Assembly (NCBI GenBank): GCA_965231165.1
Contig: OZ246421.1
Span: 248,001 to 312,000, forward strand
Source: Micavibrio_C sp965231165
GTDB lineage: Bacteria > Pseudomonadota > Alphaproteobacteria > Micavibrionales > Micavibrionaceae
DNA: 64,000 bases
Direction: 5' to 3'
Positions 35,402 through 43,835 of this stretch are shown here, in pieces. The notes below the pieces were generated by a model, which was given only the letters and a program-made list of their open reading frames with translations, was not told the DNA's origin and did not search any database. Position 1 is the stretch's first letter. Every line of letters starts with the position of its first letter. Position numbers and translations under genes: made by a program.

Positions 35402-37120
35402 CTATTCCATCCACCAGCTTTCCAGCACCATGCCGTAAAGCGGGATGGTGTCCGGGTGTTTCAGGGTGGTTTTATAGGCCACGTTATCGACGCCGGGGTA
35501 GTTGAGCGGGACCATGTAATGTCCGGCGAGCAAAGCGCGGTCGAGGGCGCGGGTGCGGCTGACCAGTTCCTCGCGGGTGGGGGCCGCCGGGATCGACAGC
35601 GCCAGCCTATCAATTTCCGGATCGCAGATGCCGGGGAAATTAAAGCGGGCCTTTTGCTTCCCGGCTTCGCAGCTGTAGTAAATCGTCTGTTCGGTGCCGG
35701 GGGACAGGGTGGACAGCCAGTAATGCAGCACCATGTCGAAATCATATTCATTCAGACGCTGTGAGAAGTTGGTGGCATCGGGAACACGGATTTTTATCGC
35801 GATGCCGAGTTTTTCAAGATTGCGGGTATAGGCAAGGGCGATCTTTTCATCCTCGCGGACGCTGAGCATGATTTCAAATGTCAGCGGCGTGTTTGGATCG
35901 CTGGCTTTAACGCGCTTGCCGTTGACGACGATCCAGCCCGCATCCTTCAGCAGTTGATCGGCCTTGCGCAAATGGGCGCGGGTATCGGCGGGTGTTTTAT
36001 GTGAGGGCGGTACCCAGTCACCAGCGGCGAGTTCCGAATTGGGGTAATAGCTATCAACGCGCTTGTGCAGGCCGTAATAGAGATTGGTATTGATCCATTC
36101 AAAATCGAGCGCCAGCCCCAGCGCTTCGCGTACGCGGATGTCATCGAACGGCGGGCGGCGGGTGTTGAAAATCAGCGAGCGTACTTTCTCCGGGCGGCCA
36201 TGTTTCAGGCTTTCCATTTTTACAATGCCGTTTTTGACGTCCGGGAAATCGTAGCCATCGGCCCATTTGGTGGCGTCCATTTCGCGGCGCAGGTCGAAGG
36301 CACCCGCTTTGAAGGCTTCGAAGGCGACATTGTCATCGCGGTAATAATCAAAAACCATCTTGTCGAAATTATACTGGCCTTTGTTCACCAGCAGATCGGC
36401 GGCCCAGTAATTTTTGTCGCGCTCATAAACGATCCGGCGCGGGGGGTCGACGCTGGTGATTTTATACGGGCCGTTGCTGTTGGGGATTTCGAGCGTGGTG
36501 GCATCGAATTCATGTGTGCTCCACCATGCTTTCGAAAGCACAGGCATCATCGCCAGTATCATCACGGTCTCGCGGTCATAACCTTCACCCAGCGCGAAAT
36601 GCACGGTGCGGTCATCACGTTTTTCAACCGTTTTCACCAGACCATAGACGCGGCGCATATTGGGGCGGCCATGCTCTTTCAGTGTATTGAATGTGAAAAT
36701 CACATCGTCGGCGGTGATCGGTGTGCCATCCTGAAAACGGGCCTTGGGGTTCAGGAAGAAGGTGATGGCGGAACGGTCTTCAGGGACATCCACTTTCTCG
36801 GCGATCAGCGGATACATCGTGAAGGGTTCATCCCAGACGCGCTGCATCAGCCGGTCATGGACAAGGCTTAAGCCCTGTACGGCGACGCCTTTAATGCTGA
36901 ACGGGTTGAGGGTGGTGAATGTGCCGGGGGCGGATTGCACAAGCGTACCCTGTTTGGGCGCATCTGGGTTTACATAGTCCAAATGGGTGGCGGTCTGATC
37001 GTATTTCGGCGTACCGTTCATCGCCAGACCGTACAGAATTTCGGCACGGGCCGGGGCTGCCCCTGTAAAAATCAAACAAGGCAAAACCAAAAGGAAAGAG
37101 TACAATGCTGACCTGATCAT
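35402..37120 (-). CDS. Peptide-type ABC transporter substrate-binding protein (family 5, YejA-like)
   Basis: A 572-residue periplasmic binding protein. Signal peptide IRSALYSFLLVLPCLIFTGA, cleavage after ARA, then GLAMNGTPKYDQTATHLDYV, which is typical of the YejA/microcin C-type branch, and the family 5 signature region YEPLIAEKV-like (FTMYPLIAEKVDVPEDRSAI). Later blocks GPYKITSVDPPRRIVYERD and VREALGLALDFEWIN fit the same fold. No permease or ATPase gene is adjacent, so partner components lie elsewhere. The ATG at 37120 overlaps, on the opposite strand, the ATG of the macrodomain gene. Longer frames run through that gene and are rejected. Confidence 0.9.
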   Translation of the reverse strand: MIRSALYSFLLVLPCLIFTGAAPARAEILYGLAMNGTPKYDQTATHLDYVNPDAPKQGTLVQSAPGTFTTLNPFSIKGVAVQGLSLVHDRLMQRVWDEPFTMYPLIAEKVDVPEDRSAITFFLNPKARFQDGTPITADDVIFTFNTLKEHGRPNMRRVYGLVKTVEKRDDRTVHFALGEGYDRETVMILAMMPVLSKAWWSTHEFDATTLEIPNSNGPYKITSVDPPRRIVYERDKNYWAADLLVNKGQYNFDKMVFDYYRDDNVAFEAFKAGAFDLRREMDATKWADGYDFPDVKNGIVKMESLKHGRPEKVRSLIFNTRRPPFDDIRVREALGLALDFEWINTNLYYGLHKRVDSYYPNSELAAGDWVPPSHKTPADTRAHLRKADQLLKDAGWIVVNGKRVKASDPNTPLTFEIMLSVREDEKIALAYTRNLEKLGIAIKIRVPDATNFSQRLNEYDFDMVLHYWLSTLSPGTEQTIYYSCEAGKQKARFNFPGICDPEIDRLALSIPAAPTREELVSRTRALDRALLAGHYMVPLNYPGVDNVAYKTTLKHPDTIPLYGMVLESWWME

Positions 37121-37730
37121 GACTGAATCTCTACCAGACCCTCTCATACCTTCCAACCCCGATAACGATTTCATCAGACGAATAAGGCTGATTGAGGGCG
37201 ATATCACACAGCAATCGGACGCCGATGCGATGGTGACGTCTGTGGATATGACGTTGAATACCGGACGCAGCCTGAATCGGGCGTTGCTCAGGGTTGCCGG
37301 GCCAGCACTGGACGATTTTATTCTGGAACACATCTACCGCCCGCATGCCGGTGACGTTCATGTCGTGCCGGGGTTTGGGTTGCCGGTGCCGCATGTCCTT
37401 GTCGCGATTACACCGGTCTGGCGGCCCGGCAGGGAGGGCGAGGACCGCGATCTGCTGCGCTGTTACCGCAGTATCCTGGAAATGGCCGGTCGGATGAAGC
37501 TTAAGACGCTGGCCATCCCGGCCATCGGGGCGGGCAAGGGGCAATTTCCAGCGCCACGGGCAGCCAGACTGGCGTTACAGGCGGTTCGGGAACGCATGCC
37601 CGAGGAGTTGCAAGAGTTGCGGATCGTGTGCAACAAGACGGCGATTTATGATGCTTTTGCGGAACGGCTGAAGGTGATTGCGGCGGACGTCAGAACATTC
37701 CCTGATAATGACGACGGGTCATCTCGCTGA
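37119..37730 (+). CDS. Macrodomain (ADP-ribose-binding) protein
   Basis: A 203-residue protein with the macrodomain fold that binds or hydrolyses ADP-ribose derivatives. Motifs: IRLIEGDITQQSDADAMVTS, a loop region RSLNRALLRVAGPALDDFI, HVLVAITPVW, and the glycine loop LAIPAIGAGKGQFPAPRAAR. In typical family members the first loop reads NAAN; here it is TSVDM, so the catalytic asparagine seems missing. The ATG shares the CATG tetranucleotide with the start of the divergent binding-protein gene. The 3' end overlaps the converging metallopeptidase-like gene by 41 nt. Confidence 0.8.
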   Translation: MTESLPDPLIPSNPDNDFIRRIRLIEGDITQQSDADAMVTSVDMTLNTGRSLNRALLRVAGPALDDFILEHIYRPHAGDVHVVPGFGLPVPHVLVAITPVWRPGREGEDRDLLRCYRSILEMAGRMKLKTLAIPAIGAGKGQFPAPRAARLALQAVRERMPEELQELRIVCNKTAIYDAFAERLKVIAADVRTFPDNDDGSSR

Positions 37731-38100
37731 TTTCGTCTTCCGAGAAATCGAAATTCTGTCCCAGTTCCTCGATCATCACCTGACGCATCAACAGGTTTAA
37801 ATCTTCCGATGTTTCGCACCACAGATCGAGCAGCGGGCGGCGGAATATAACCAGTACGTCTTCGTCGTTGGCGACCTTCTTGATTACGCCGGGCGAGATT
37901 TCGTTGCCGCTGCGGAACAGGCAGACCAGTTCAAACGGGTCTTCGAGATCCAGTTCGGTTTCCAGCGTTTCGTCGGCGACTTCATCGATGCGGATAGCCA
38001 TGTCTTCGCACAGCTCCAGAATTTCTTCGGGGAGGTGGTCGAATACAGATTTTGCAATAGCTTCGAGATCCTCCGGACTGGGAGGAAGCGAGAAGCTCAT
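37690..38100 (-). CDS. Metallopeptidase-family (PF06262-like) protein without HExxH motif
   Basis: A 136-residue protein aligning with the small zincin family next to many alphaproteobacterial genes: start SFSLPPSPEDLEAIAKSVFD, then DPFELVCLFRSGN, VLVIFRRPLLDLWCETSEDL, and the helix MRQVMIEELGQNFDFSEDEI. In active members this helix reads VHEIGHHFG, with HExxH binding zinc. Here both histidines are replaced (E and Q), so zinc catalysis is not expected. The ATG at 38100 is favoured; 38136 is an alternative. The 3' end overlaps the macrodomain gene. Confidence 0.8.
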   Translation of the reverse strand: MSFSLPPSPEDLEAIAKSVFDHLPEEILELCEDMAIRIDEVADETLETELDLEDPFELVCLFRSGNEISPGVIKKVANDEDVLVIFRRPLLDLWCETSEDLNLLMRQVMIEELGQNFDFSEDEISEMTRRHYQGMF

Positions 38101-38204
38101 AATGATGTCTTGCCGTTCCACGGTTCTTGACCTCATATCAATACCATGTCAGATGAGAGTAAGATGATTCGCTTATAACTTACGATGAAACGGGGGGCAC
38201 CACA

Positions 38205-38495
38205 ATGGCCGAGAAGCTTGATGCGCGTGAAGTGGAAACACGGATGAGTGCGCTGCAGAATTGGGAACTGGCCGGGGACGGTCTTTCCATCAGCAGGATT
38301 TTCCGTTTCAAGGATTTCAGCGCTGCCTGGGCGTTCATGTCGCGCTCGGCGCTGCTGGCCGAGAAAATGAACCATCATCCCGAATGGTTTAACGTCTATA
38401 ACCGGGTCGAGGTCAAACTGAACACCCATGACGCCGGGGGGCTGACAGAGCTGGATTTCAGGATGGCGGCGGCGATGGACGGTTTTGCCGGGTAA
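38205..38495 (+). CDS. phhB: Pterin-4a-carbinolamine dehydratase
   Basis: Regenerates the pterin cofactor of aromatic amino acid hydroxylases by dehydrating 4a-hydroxytetrahydrobiopterin. The 96-residue length and motifs fit exactly: NWELAGDGLSISRIFRFKDF, MSRSALLAEKMNHHPEWFNV with the catalytic histidine pair, and NRVEVKLNTHDAGGLTELDF. No phenylalanine hydroxylase is present in the window. GGGGGGC precedes the ATG at about 9 nt. It is isolated between the minus-strand metallopeptidase-like gene and the RNB gene. Confidence 0.93.
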   Translation: MAEKLDAREVETRMSALQNWELAGDGLSISRIFRFKDFSAAWAFMSRSALLAEKMNHHPEWFNVYNRVEVKLNTHDAGGLTELDFRMAAAMDGFAG

Positions 38496-38533
38496 ATCCC
38501 CGATCTCTCTGATTAATTTCTTGCTATTAAGCC

Positions 38534-38564
38534 CTTGAATATATTATATGGAAATATAATCAAG
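38534..38564. promoter_or_regulatory. AT-rich imperfect palindrome upstream of the RNB gene
   Basis: CTTGAATATATTATAT...ATATAATCAAG is an imperfect inverted repeat 37 nt before the ATG at 38601. It overlaps a possible -10 region and could be an operator or part of the promoter. No known regulator site matches by eye. Confidence 0.35.
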
Positions 38565-38600
38565 AATAATGCTAGGGCGTAAGAAACGGACAGGTTTCAC

Positions 38601-40583
38601 ATGGCTTCACGGGATAGTGCTGCTTTAGCGATCCTCAAAGACAATATTTATCAAATGGTCGTCCTGAACCCGGCGACCGTCAAGTGCCGCCGCCTGTATG
38701 AAATATTCGCTCCCGATGACTATTTGAAGTCGCAGGTTGATGCCTTGCTGACAGAACTGGTGGATGAAAAGAAGATCGTCCGCGAGGGGAAGCATGGTTT
38801 CCGTGCCGTAACGCCGTGGGCTGATATTGCGTATGCTGTAATTGGCCAGATGCCGGAGAAGAAAACGGCGGCTATTCCTGTTCAAATTCTCAATATGCCT
38901 TCGTCGCCTGATATTTCTGTGACGATGTCGCGGGCGGAATTTAATCGGCATCCTTTGAAAGAAGGCGATCATATCGTTGCCGGTCTGGTGCGCAGTGCTA
39001 AAGGACAGGCTGACCTGCGGGCGCGGATGATATCAACGGCACACGCAGACAAGCCCTTCAATCTGACAGGAATTTTCAATCATAAAGTACAGCGTTTCAA
39101 AGCGCTGGACGCGACAATCAAGACCGATTTCAAGCTGGCTCGCGGGACGAGTTTCGGAGATGAGGCATCGCAAATACTGGTGGAATTGCCGAAAGGTTTT
39201 GATGTCCGCAATCCGGTCGTTAGCCCGGTAAAAGATCAGACGCGGGATGCCGCGACAGGGGCGCCCGTCAGCTGGATTGTGGCCAGCAATCACGATATTG
39301 CCCATGCGCACCCCGAAGATGTTGTGCGCGAGGCGAAATGCATTAACCGCAGCAAGCTTGATCTGACGGGACGTGTCGACCTGCGGCATCTGGATCTTGT
39401 AACCGTTGATCCGCCGGGGTCGATGGATCTGGATGATGGTTTTGCTACCGAAGTGACCGCCGATGGCTACGCGCTCTATACGGCGATTGCCGATGTCGCG
39501 GCGCTGGTGCCCTATAAATCTGCCGTTGATCGCGAAGCCTATGCACGCGGCATAACTTATTACATGAACGATCACACATCGCACATGCTGCCCGAAATTT
39601 TGAGTACGCGTAAATGTTCGCTGCTGGCCGGGCAGGACAGGCTGGCCATTGTGGTCAGGCAGGATCTGGACTGGGATTGCTCTCTCAGAGGCTTTGAGGT
39701 TATGGCGGCGGTTGTGCGCTCACGCGACCAGCTGACATACGGGCAATTCTCCGATCTTCTTGAGCGCGATGATCCGCGTTTCAGAACGATTGCCACTATT
39801 CACAATACGCGTCGTGCTCAGGGCATGAACCCGGCGCTGGAAGCTTATTTGAAAACCGCTGATAAATTCTCAACAAAATCCATCAATGAAACATTGATGG
39901 TGCAGACGAATTCCCTGACGGCGCAATTCTTGAAGGAAGCGGGTATTCCGTTCCTGTCGCGGAATTTCGAAAATGGTGCGCAGTCTGGTGGGCAGCTGGC
40001 ATATTATGCCTCATATAATCTCGGGCATGACGCTGTGGGCTTGCTGTATTATGCGCATCAGTCTTCGCCGATCCGCCGCTACTGTGATCTTGTTAACGGG
40101 CGGGCGATTCACAGGGCGCTGGGTAACACCGCTATCGGTATCAGTGATGAAGAAATCAGCTGTCTTGATGAAATTGCCGCTCATTTGAACAGCCGCCGCC
40201 GGGTCGAGCGCAATGTTGCCCGCGATATCCAGAAATATCATGCCGTGCGCGAGCTGTTACGCATGCAGGGTACGCCTGTGCGGATCGGGGTTAACGATAT
40301 CGGCGCGGATTATATCGATGTTTCGGTGGCGCAGACAGGTGTTCGCCAGCGCATTCCCGCCGCTTTGCTGCCTGCGAACCAATGGCGTATTGATGGGGAC
40401 AAACTACAACTTGTCCTGCTGGCTGATGATGGCCGGGAAACGCGGCGTTATAGCCGCGGGGAAAGCGTACTGGGTCAGCTTTACGAAATTGATCCTGACC
40501 GCGCACGATGGAAAGTACGGTTGATGCCGCACGATCATGTGGCGCGTATGCCGGCACCGCCATTGCCTGTGGCAAAACCTTAA
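38601..40583 (+). CDS. RNB-domain exoribonuclease (RNase II/R family)
   Basis: A 660-residue 3'-to-5' exoribonuclease. After an N-terminal winged-helix-like part (LVDEKKIVREGKHGFRA) and a cold-shock-type region, the RNB domain has the aspartate cluster VDPPGSMDLDDGF (D-x5-D-x-D-D, metal binding), AIADVAALVPYKSAVDREAY, and SSPIRRYCDLVNGRAIHRAL near its end. In canonical RNase R a C-terminal S1 domain and lysine-rich tail follow; here the part after the RNB domain is shorter and no lysine-rich tail is seen. The 3' end overlaps the stop of the converging TPP enzyme gene (TTAA). Confidence 0.88.
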   Translation: MASRDSAALAILKDNIYQMVVLNPATVKCRRLYEIFAPDDYLKSQVDALLTELVDEKKIVREGKHGFRAVTPWADIAYAVIGQMPEKKTAAIPVQILNMPSSPDISVTMSRAEFNRHPLKEGDHIVAGLVRSAKGQADLRARMISTAHADKPFNLTGIFNHKVQRFKALDATIKTDFKLARGTSFGDEASQILVELPKGFDVRNPVVSPVKDQTRDAATGAPVSWIVASNHDIAHAHPEDVVREAKCINRSKLDLTGRVDLRHLDLVTVDPPGSMDLDDGFATEVTADGYALYTAIADVAALVPYKSAVDREAYARGITYYMNDHTSHMLPEILSTRKCSLLAGQDRLAIVVRQDLDWDCSLRGFEVMAAVVRSRDQLTYGQFSDLLERDDPRFRTIATIHNTRRAQGMNPALEAYLKTADKFSTKSINETLMVQTNSLTAQFLKEAGIPFLSRNFENGAQSGGQLAYYASYNLGHDAVGLLYYAHQSSPIRRYCDLVNGRAIHRALGNTAIGISDEEISCLDEIAAHLNSRRRVERNVARDIQKYHAVRELLRMQGTPVRIGVNDIGADYIDVSVAQTGVRQRIPAALLPANQWRIDGDKLQLVLLADDGRETRRYSRGESVLGQLYEIDPDRARWKVRLMPHDHVARMPAPPLPVAKP

Positions 40584-42277
40584 ATCTTGCTGTTGGTCGT
40601 GAGCTGTGCGGGGTCCATTTTGACCTCGATCACGGCGACGCGTCCCGCTTTCAGGGCCTGTTCCCAGACAGCCGGGAAATCTTCGGCTTTTTCCACGCGG
40701 GCGCTGAAGGCACCGTAGCTTTCCGCCAGTTTCGCAAAATCGGGGTTGGTCAGCGCGGTGGCGCTGATGCGTCCCGGATAATGTTTTTCCTGATGCATGC
40801 GGATGGTGCCGTACATGCCGTTATTGCAGACCATGATGATGGGATGTGCGCCGTGGTGCATGGCGGTCGCCAGTTCCTGACCCGTCATCATGAAGCCGCC
40901 GTCGCCGCACAGGCCCAGAACAACTTTGTCCGGCTGCGCCAGTGAAGCGCCGATGGCTGACGGCACGGCATAGCCCATCGCGCCGTTGATCGGGGCGAGC
41001 AGGCGACCCGGGCGGCCATATTGCAGGTAACGCTGTGCCCAGCCGCTGAAATTTCCGGCGTCTGTCGTGATGATGGCGTCCTCGGGCAGGTGTTCGCGCA
41101 GAAATGAGAAAATGGCGGTCATGTTTGCCCCGCGCCAGCGCGGCTGGTGGGCGGTGTCGATCTGTGTCCAGCTTTGGTACAGGCTGCGCAGTTCCTCGCG
41201 CCATCCTGCCCACAGCCGCGCATCCAGCCCGTGCGCGATGGTCGCCAGCGCATTGGCGGCTTCATTGAGATCGGCGGCCAGCCCGAGCGTGGGCTGATAA
41301 ACCTTGCCGATTTCATTGATGCTCTGGTGGATATGGATCATTTTTTGTTTCGGCACCGGGACATCGAACAGCGTATAGCCCTGCGTACAGATTTCATCCA
41401 GACGCGCGCCGACAACGACGACCAGATCGGCAGTCTTGATCTTCTCGATCAGTTTCGGGTTGGGGCCGGTGCCCAGTTCGCCGACATAGCATTTATGCTT
41501 GTGGTTGAAGAGATCGTGACGGCGGAACGAAGCTGTCACTGGCATCTGGCCCGTGCTGGCGAAGCTGGCGAAATCTTCGATCCCTTTATCGCTCCAGCCG
41601 CTGCCGCCGATAATGACGACGGGTTGACGGGCGTCCTGCAACAGTTCCTTGATCCGGCTCAGGGATTCCTTGGTCAGAGTGGCGGGGGCTGCGGCTGCGG
41701 GGGCGGGAATGGCGGCGGATGCAATTTCCGTCAGCATATCTTCAGGCAGACCGATGACGACAGGGCCGGGGCGGCCTGTGATGGCGACAGCAAAAGCGCG
41801 GGCGATGATCTCCGGTACGCGGGCAGGGTCGTCAATTTCGGTTGCCCATTTGGCAAGGCCGCCAAAAACTTCGCGGACATCGATTTCCTGAAAGGCCTCG
41901 CGGCCTTTATCGGCGCGACCGACTTGCCCCATGAACAAGATCATCGGGGTTGAATCCTGCATCGCGGTATGTACGCCGATGGAGGCATTACAGGCACCGG
42001 GACCACGTGTGACGAAACAGATTCCGGGTTTACCGGTCAGTTTACCCCAGCTCTCGGCCATGAACGCCGCGCCGCCTTCCTGACGGCAGGTGGTGACCTT
42101 TACATCAGGATGATCGAGCAAAGCATCGAGCACGGCGAGATAGCTTTCACCGGCGACGCAGGAAACATGGTTTACGCCGTGGGCAACCAATGTGCGCACC
42201 AGAAGCTGCGCGCCTGTACCTTCGGAAAATACGCTTGCGGGAATCACGTTGGATGATTTCGTGCTGGCTGCGCTCAT
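40580..42277 (-). CDS. Thiamine-diphosphate enzyme, acetolactate synthase large-subunit-like
   Basis: A 565-residue enzyme of the acetolactate synthase/benzoylformate decarboxylase family. It has the activating glutamate region VSCVAGESYLAVLDALLD, CFVTRGPGACNASIGVHTA, a central FAD/cofactor-binding-type domain (PVVIIGGSGWSDKGIEDFA), and the ThDP motif GDGGFMMTGQELATAM ending VCNN. No small regulatory subunit (ilvN) is adjacent, and the sequence differs from biosynthetic IlvB, so the substrate may be another 2-oxo acid. It converges on the RNB gene. Confidence 0.85.
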   Translation of the reverse strand: MSAASTKSSNVIPASVFSEGTGAQLLVRTLVAHGVNHVSCVAGESYLAVLDALLDHPDVKVTTCRQEGGAAFMAESWGKLTGKPGICFVTRGPGACNASIGVHTAMQDSTPMILFMGQVGRADKGREAFQEIDVREVFGGLAKWATEIDDPARVPEIIARAFAVAITGRPGPVVIGLPEDMLTEIASAAIPAPAAAAPATLTKESLSRIKELLQDARQPVVIIGGSGWSDKGIEDFASFASTGQMPVTASFRRHDLFNHKHKCYVGELGTGPNPKLIEKIKTADLVVVVGARLDEICTQGYTLFDVPVPKQKMIHIHQSINEIGKVYQPTLGLAADLNEAANALATIAHGLDARLWAGWREELRSLYQSWTQIDTAHQPRWRGANMTAIFSFLREHLPEDAIITTDAGNFSGWAQRYLQYGRPGRLLAPINGAMGYAVPSAIGASLAQPDKVVLGLCGDGGFMMTGQELATAMHHGAHPIIMVCNNGMYGTIRMHQEKHYPGRISATALTNPDFAKLAESYGAFSARVEKAEDFPAVWEQALKAGRVAVIEVKMDPAQLTTNSKI

Positions 42278-42417
42278 GGTCGGCCCCTGTTATGGTTATT
42301 TTGGAAATAAAAGGAAGTATGCCACGGCGCAGGAGCTGGAAAAAGCCCCATTTTTTTCGTTGTTCTGCTGGGACATTCGTGAGATTCTGGAAGCCCCAGA
42401 AGGGTGCTGGGCTATTT

Positions 42418-43026
42418 ATGGTTTATCAATTTAAAGCGGTATCAATTTTAATCGTCGATGATATGAAGCCGATGCTGTCGCTGACGGCATCGCTGCTGAA
42501 GACTTTCGGTTTCAAGAGCATTTATACGGCGGATAATCCGGATGATGCTTTCGAGCAGTTCTGCCGCTACAAGCCCGACATTGTTCTGACTGACTGGCAG
42601 ATGCAGCCCTATGACGGGATTGAATTGATCCGCAAAATACGCCGCGATCCGCGTTCGCCGAATAAATTCGTACCGGCAATTATGATGACGGGCTATAGCC
42701 ACCGCGTACGCGTGGAAGAAGCGCGTGATGTCGGTGTAACGGAATTTCTGGTCAAGCCCTTTACCGCTAAGGACTTGTTCGCGCGTATCGAACAGCTGAT
42801 CGAACGTCCGCGCCAGTTTGTCGATGACGGAAAATTTTTTGGCCCCGACCGCCGCCGCCGCCGGATCGACGATTATGAAGGGCCGAAACGCCGTGATGAA
42901 GAAGAGTCCGCCGATATTGAGATAGATATGGTTAACTCTTCAGAGTCTGAACGCATCCTCAAGGATTTGCAGGAGCACGTGCGTAAAGTCGGGCCTAATC
43001 TGCATAAGGGCAAAGAGAAGAAATGA
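42418..43026 (+). CDS. CheY-like response regulator with a C-terminal basic extension
   Basis: A 202-residue receiver-domain protein. The acidic pair is in ILIVDDMKPM, the phosphoacceptor aspartate in DIVLTDWQMQPYDG, the threonine in MMTGYSH and the lysine in FLVKPFTAKDL. After the receiver, the tail holds GPDRRRRRIDDYEGPKRRDE, a twice-repeated GPxRR motif found in some alphaproteobacterial CheY-type proteins, and an acidic helix. There is no DNA-binding domain. The stop overlaps the start of the next gene (ATGA), so the pair is translated together, and a YjfB-like gene follows. Confidence 0.88.
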   Translation: MVYQFKAVSILIVDDMKPMLSLTASLLKTFGFKSIYTADNPDDAFEQFCRYKPDIVLTDWQMQPYDGIELIRKIRRDPRSPNKFVPAIMMTGYSHRVRVEEARDVGVTEFLVKPFTAKDLFARIEQLIERPRQFVDDGKFFGPDRRRRRIDDYEGPKRRDEEESADIEIDMVNSSESERILKDLQEHVRKVGPNLHKGKEKK

Positions 43027-43541
43027 CGCAGAAGACACCAAAAGCACAGAAGAAAAAAGCCAAGTTTTATACGCCGCCGAATGCGTTGCGGTTAAAGGCC
43101 GGGTATGGCGGCGTTGATCCGGCTGTGATGGAACGTGCTGAATCTCTCATTCAGACGAATGATGTCGATTTTACCGGCATAGCCAAGGATCTCCTTGTGC
43201 GCATGGATAAGGCTGTGGAGACTGTGAAACGCGAGGACCAGCGTTCCAAGGAAGGGATCAACCGTATAGTGGCCCCGATCATGGAACTGAAAGCCAACGG
43301 TGCGATGTTCAAATTTCCGTTGCTCAGCGATGTTGCCGGTATCGCTCTCGATTTTCTGGAGGACATCGACTACCTGAACGACGACGCCTTTGAAATCGTC
43401 AATATTCACCGCCAGACGCTGCGCATTATCGTGGCGCAGGAATTACGCGGCACGGGCGGTAAACAGGGTGATATTCTGGTGAACGAACTGGTCGATGTTT
43501 GTCGCCGTTACCACAAAAAACACAGTGAAAACAAAGGGTAA
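43023..43541 (+). CDS. Conserved helical protein coupled to the response regulator
   Basis: A 172-residue protein: lysine-rich start (TQKTPKAQKKKAKFYTPPNA), then a helical body (VDPAVMERAESLIQTNDVDF; DLLVRMDKAVETVKREDQRS; LLSDVAGIALDFLEDIDYLN). It starts inside the stop of the response regulator gene (ATGA). I do not recognise a family. Coupling to a CheY-like protein suggests that it is the regulator's partner or target, for example a motility or phosphatase-like protein, but this is inference only. Confidence 0.75.
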   Translation: MTQKTPKAQKKKAKFYTPPNALRLKAGYGGVDPAVMERAESLIQTNDVDFTGIAKDLLVRMDKAVETVKREDQRSKEGINRIVAPIMELKANGAMFKFPLLSDVAGIALDFLEDIDYLNDDAFEIVNIHRQTLRIIVAQELRGTGGKQGDILVNELVDVCRRYHKKHSENKG

Positions 43542-43589
43542 CCTTCTGTTAACCGGACATATATTAGAATAAAAAGATAGAGGTTCAGT

Positions 43590-43766
43590 ATGGATATTCC
43601 CGCAGGCATAGCGGCACAGGCCGCGATGACAAGACAGGCGATGGCCATTCAGATGGTGAAACAGGCTGCTGACATGGAGAAGCAGCTTGTCGCCATTCTC
43701 GATCAGGCGATTGCAAGTGTTCCTGTGTCATCGTCACGGGGAACCGCCCTCAACATGCAGGCGTGA
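43590..43766 (+). CDS. YjfB-like putative motility protein
   Basis: A 58-residue protein, missed by length cut-offs. Sequence start MDIPAGIAAQAAMTRQAMAI, then MVKQAADMEKQLVAIL and the end SRGTALNMQA agree with the YjfB-like family (short helical proteins starting MDI and ending in a polar tail, linked to motility). AGAGGTTC lies just upstream of the ATG at 43590. It follows the response-regulator pair on the same strand with 48 nt between and ends before a terminator. The family call rests on short motifs. Confidence 0.6.
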   Translation: MDIPAGIAAQAAMTRQAMAIQMVKQAADMEKQLVAILDQAIASVPVSSSRGTALNMQA

Positions 43767-43792
43767 TGCCTAGGGCTTAGACCCTTAAAAAT

Positions 43793-43815
43793 ATCCCCCG
43801 CTTCGTGCGGGGGAT
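43793..43815. terminator. Bidirectional intrinsic terminator
   Basis: ATCCCCCGC (43793-43801) pairs with GCGGGGGAT (43807-43815) around TTCGT, with A-rich flank before and T-rich flank after. It ends the response-regulator cluster and the converging ribokinase-like gene. Confidence 0.9.
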
Positions 43816-43835
43816 TTGTTTTCAGGGGGCGATAT

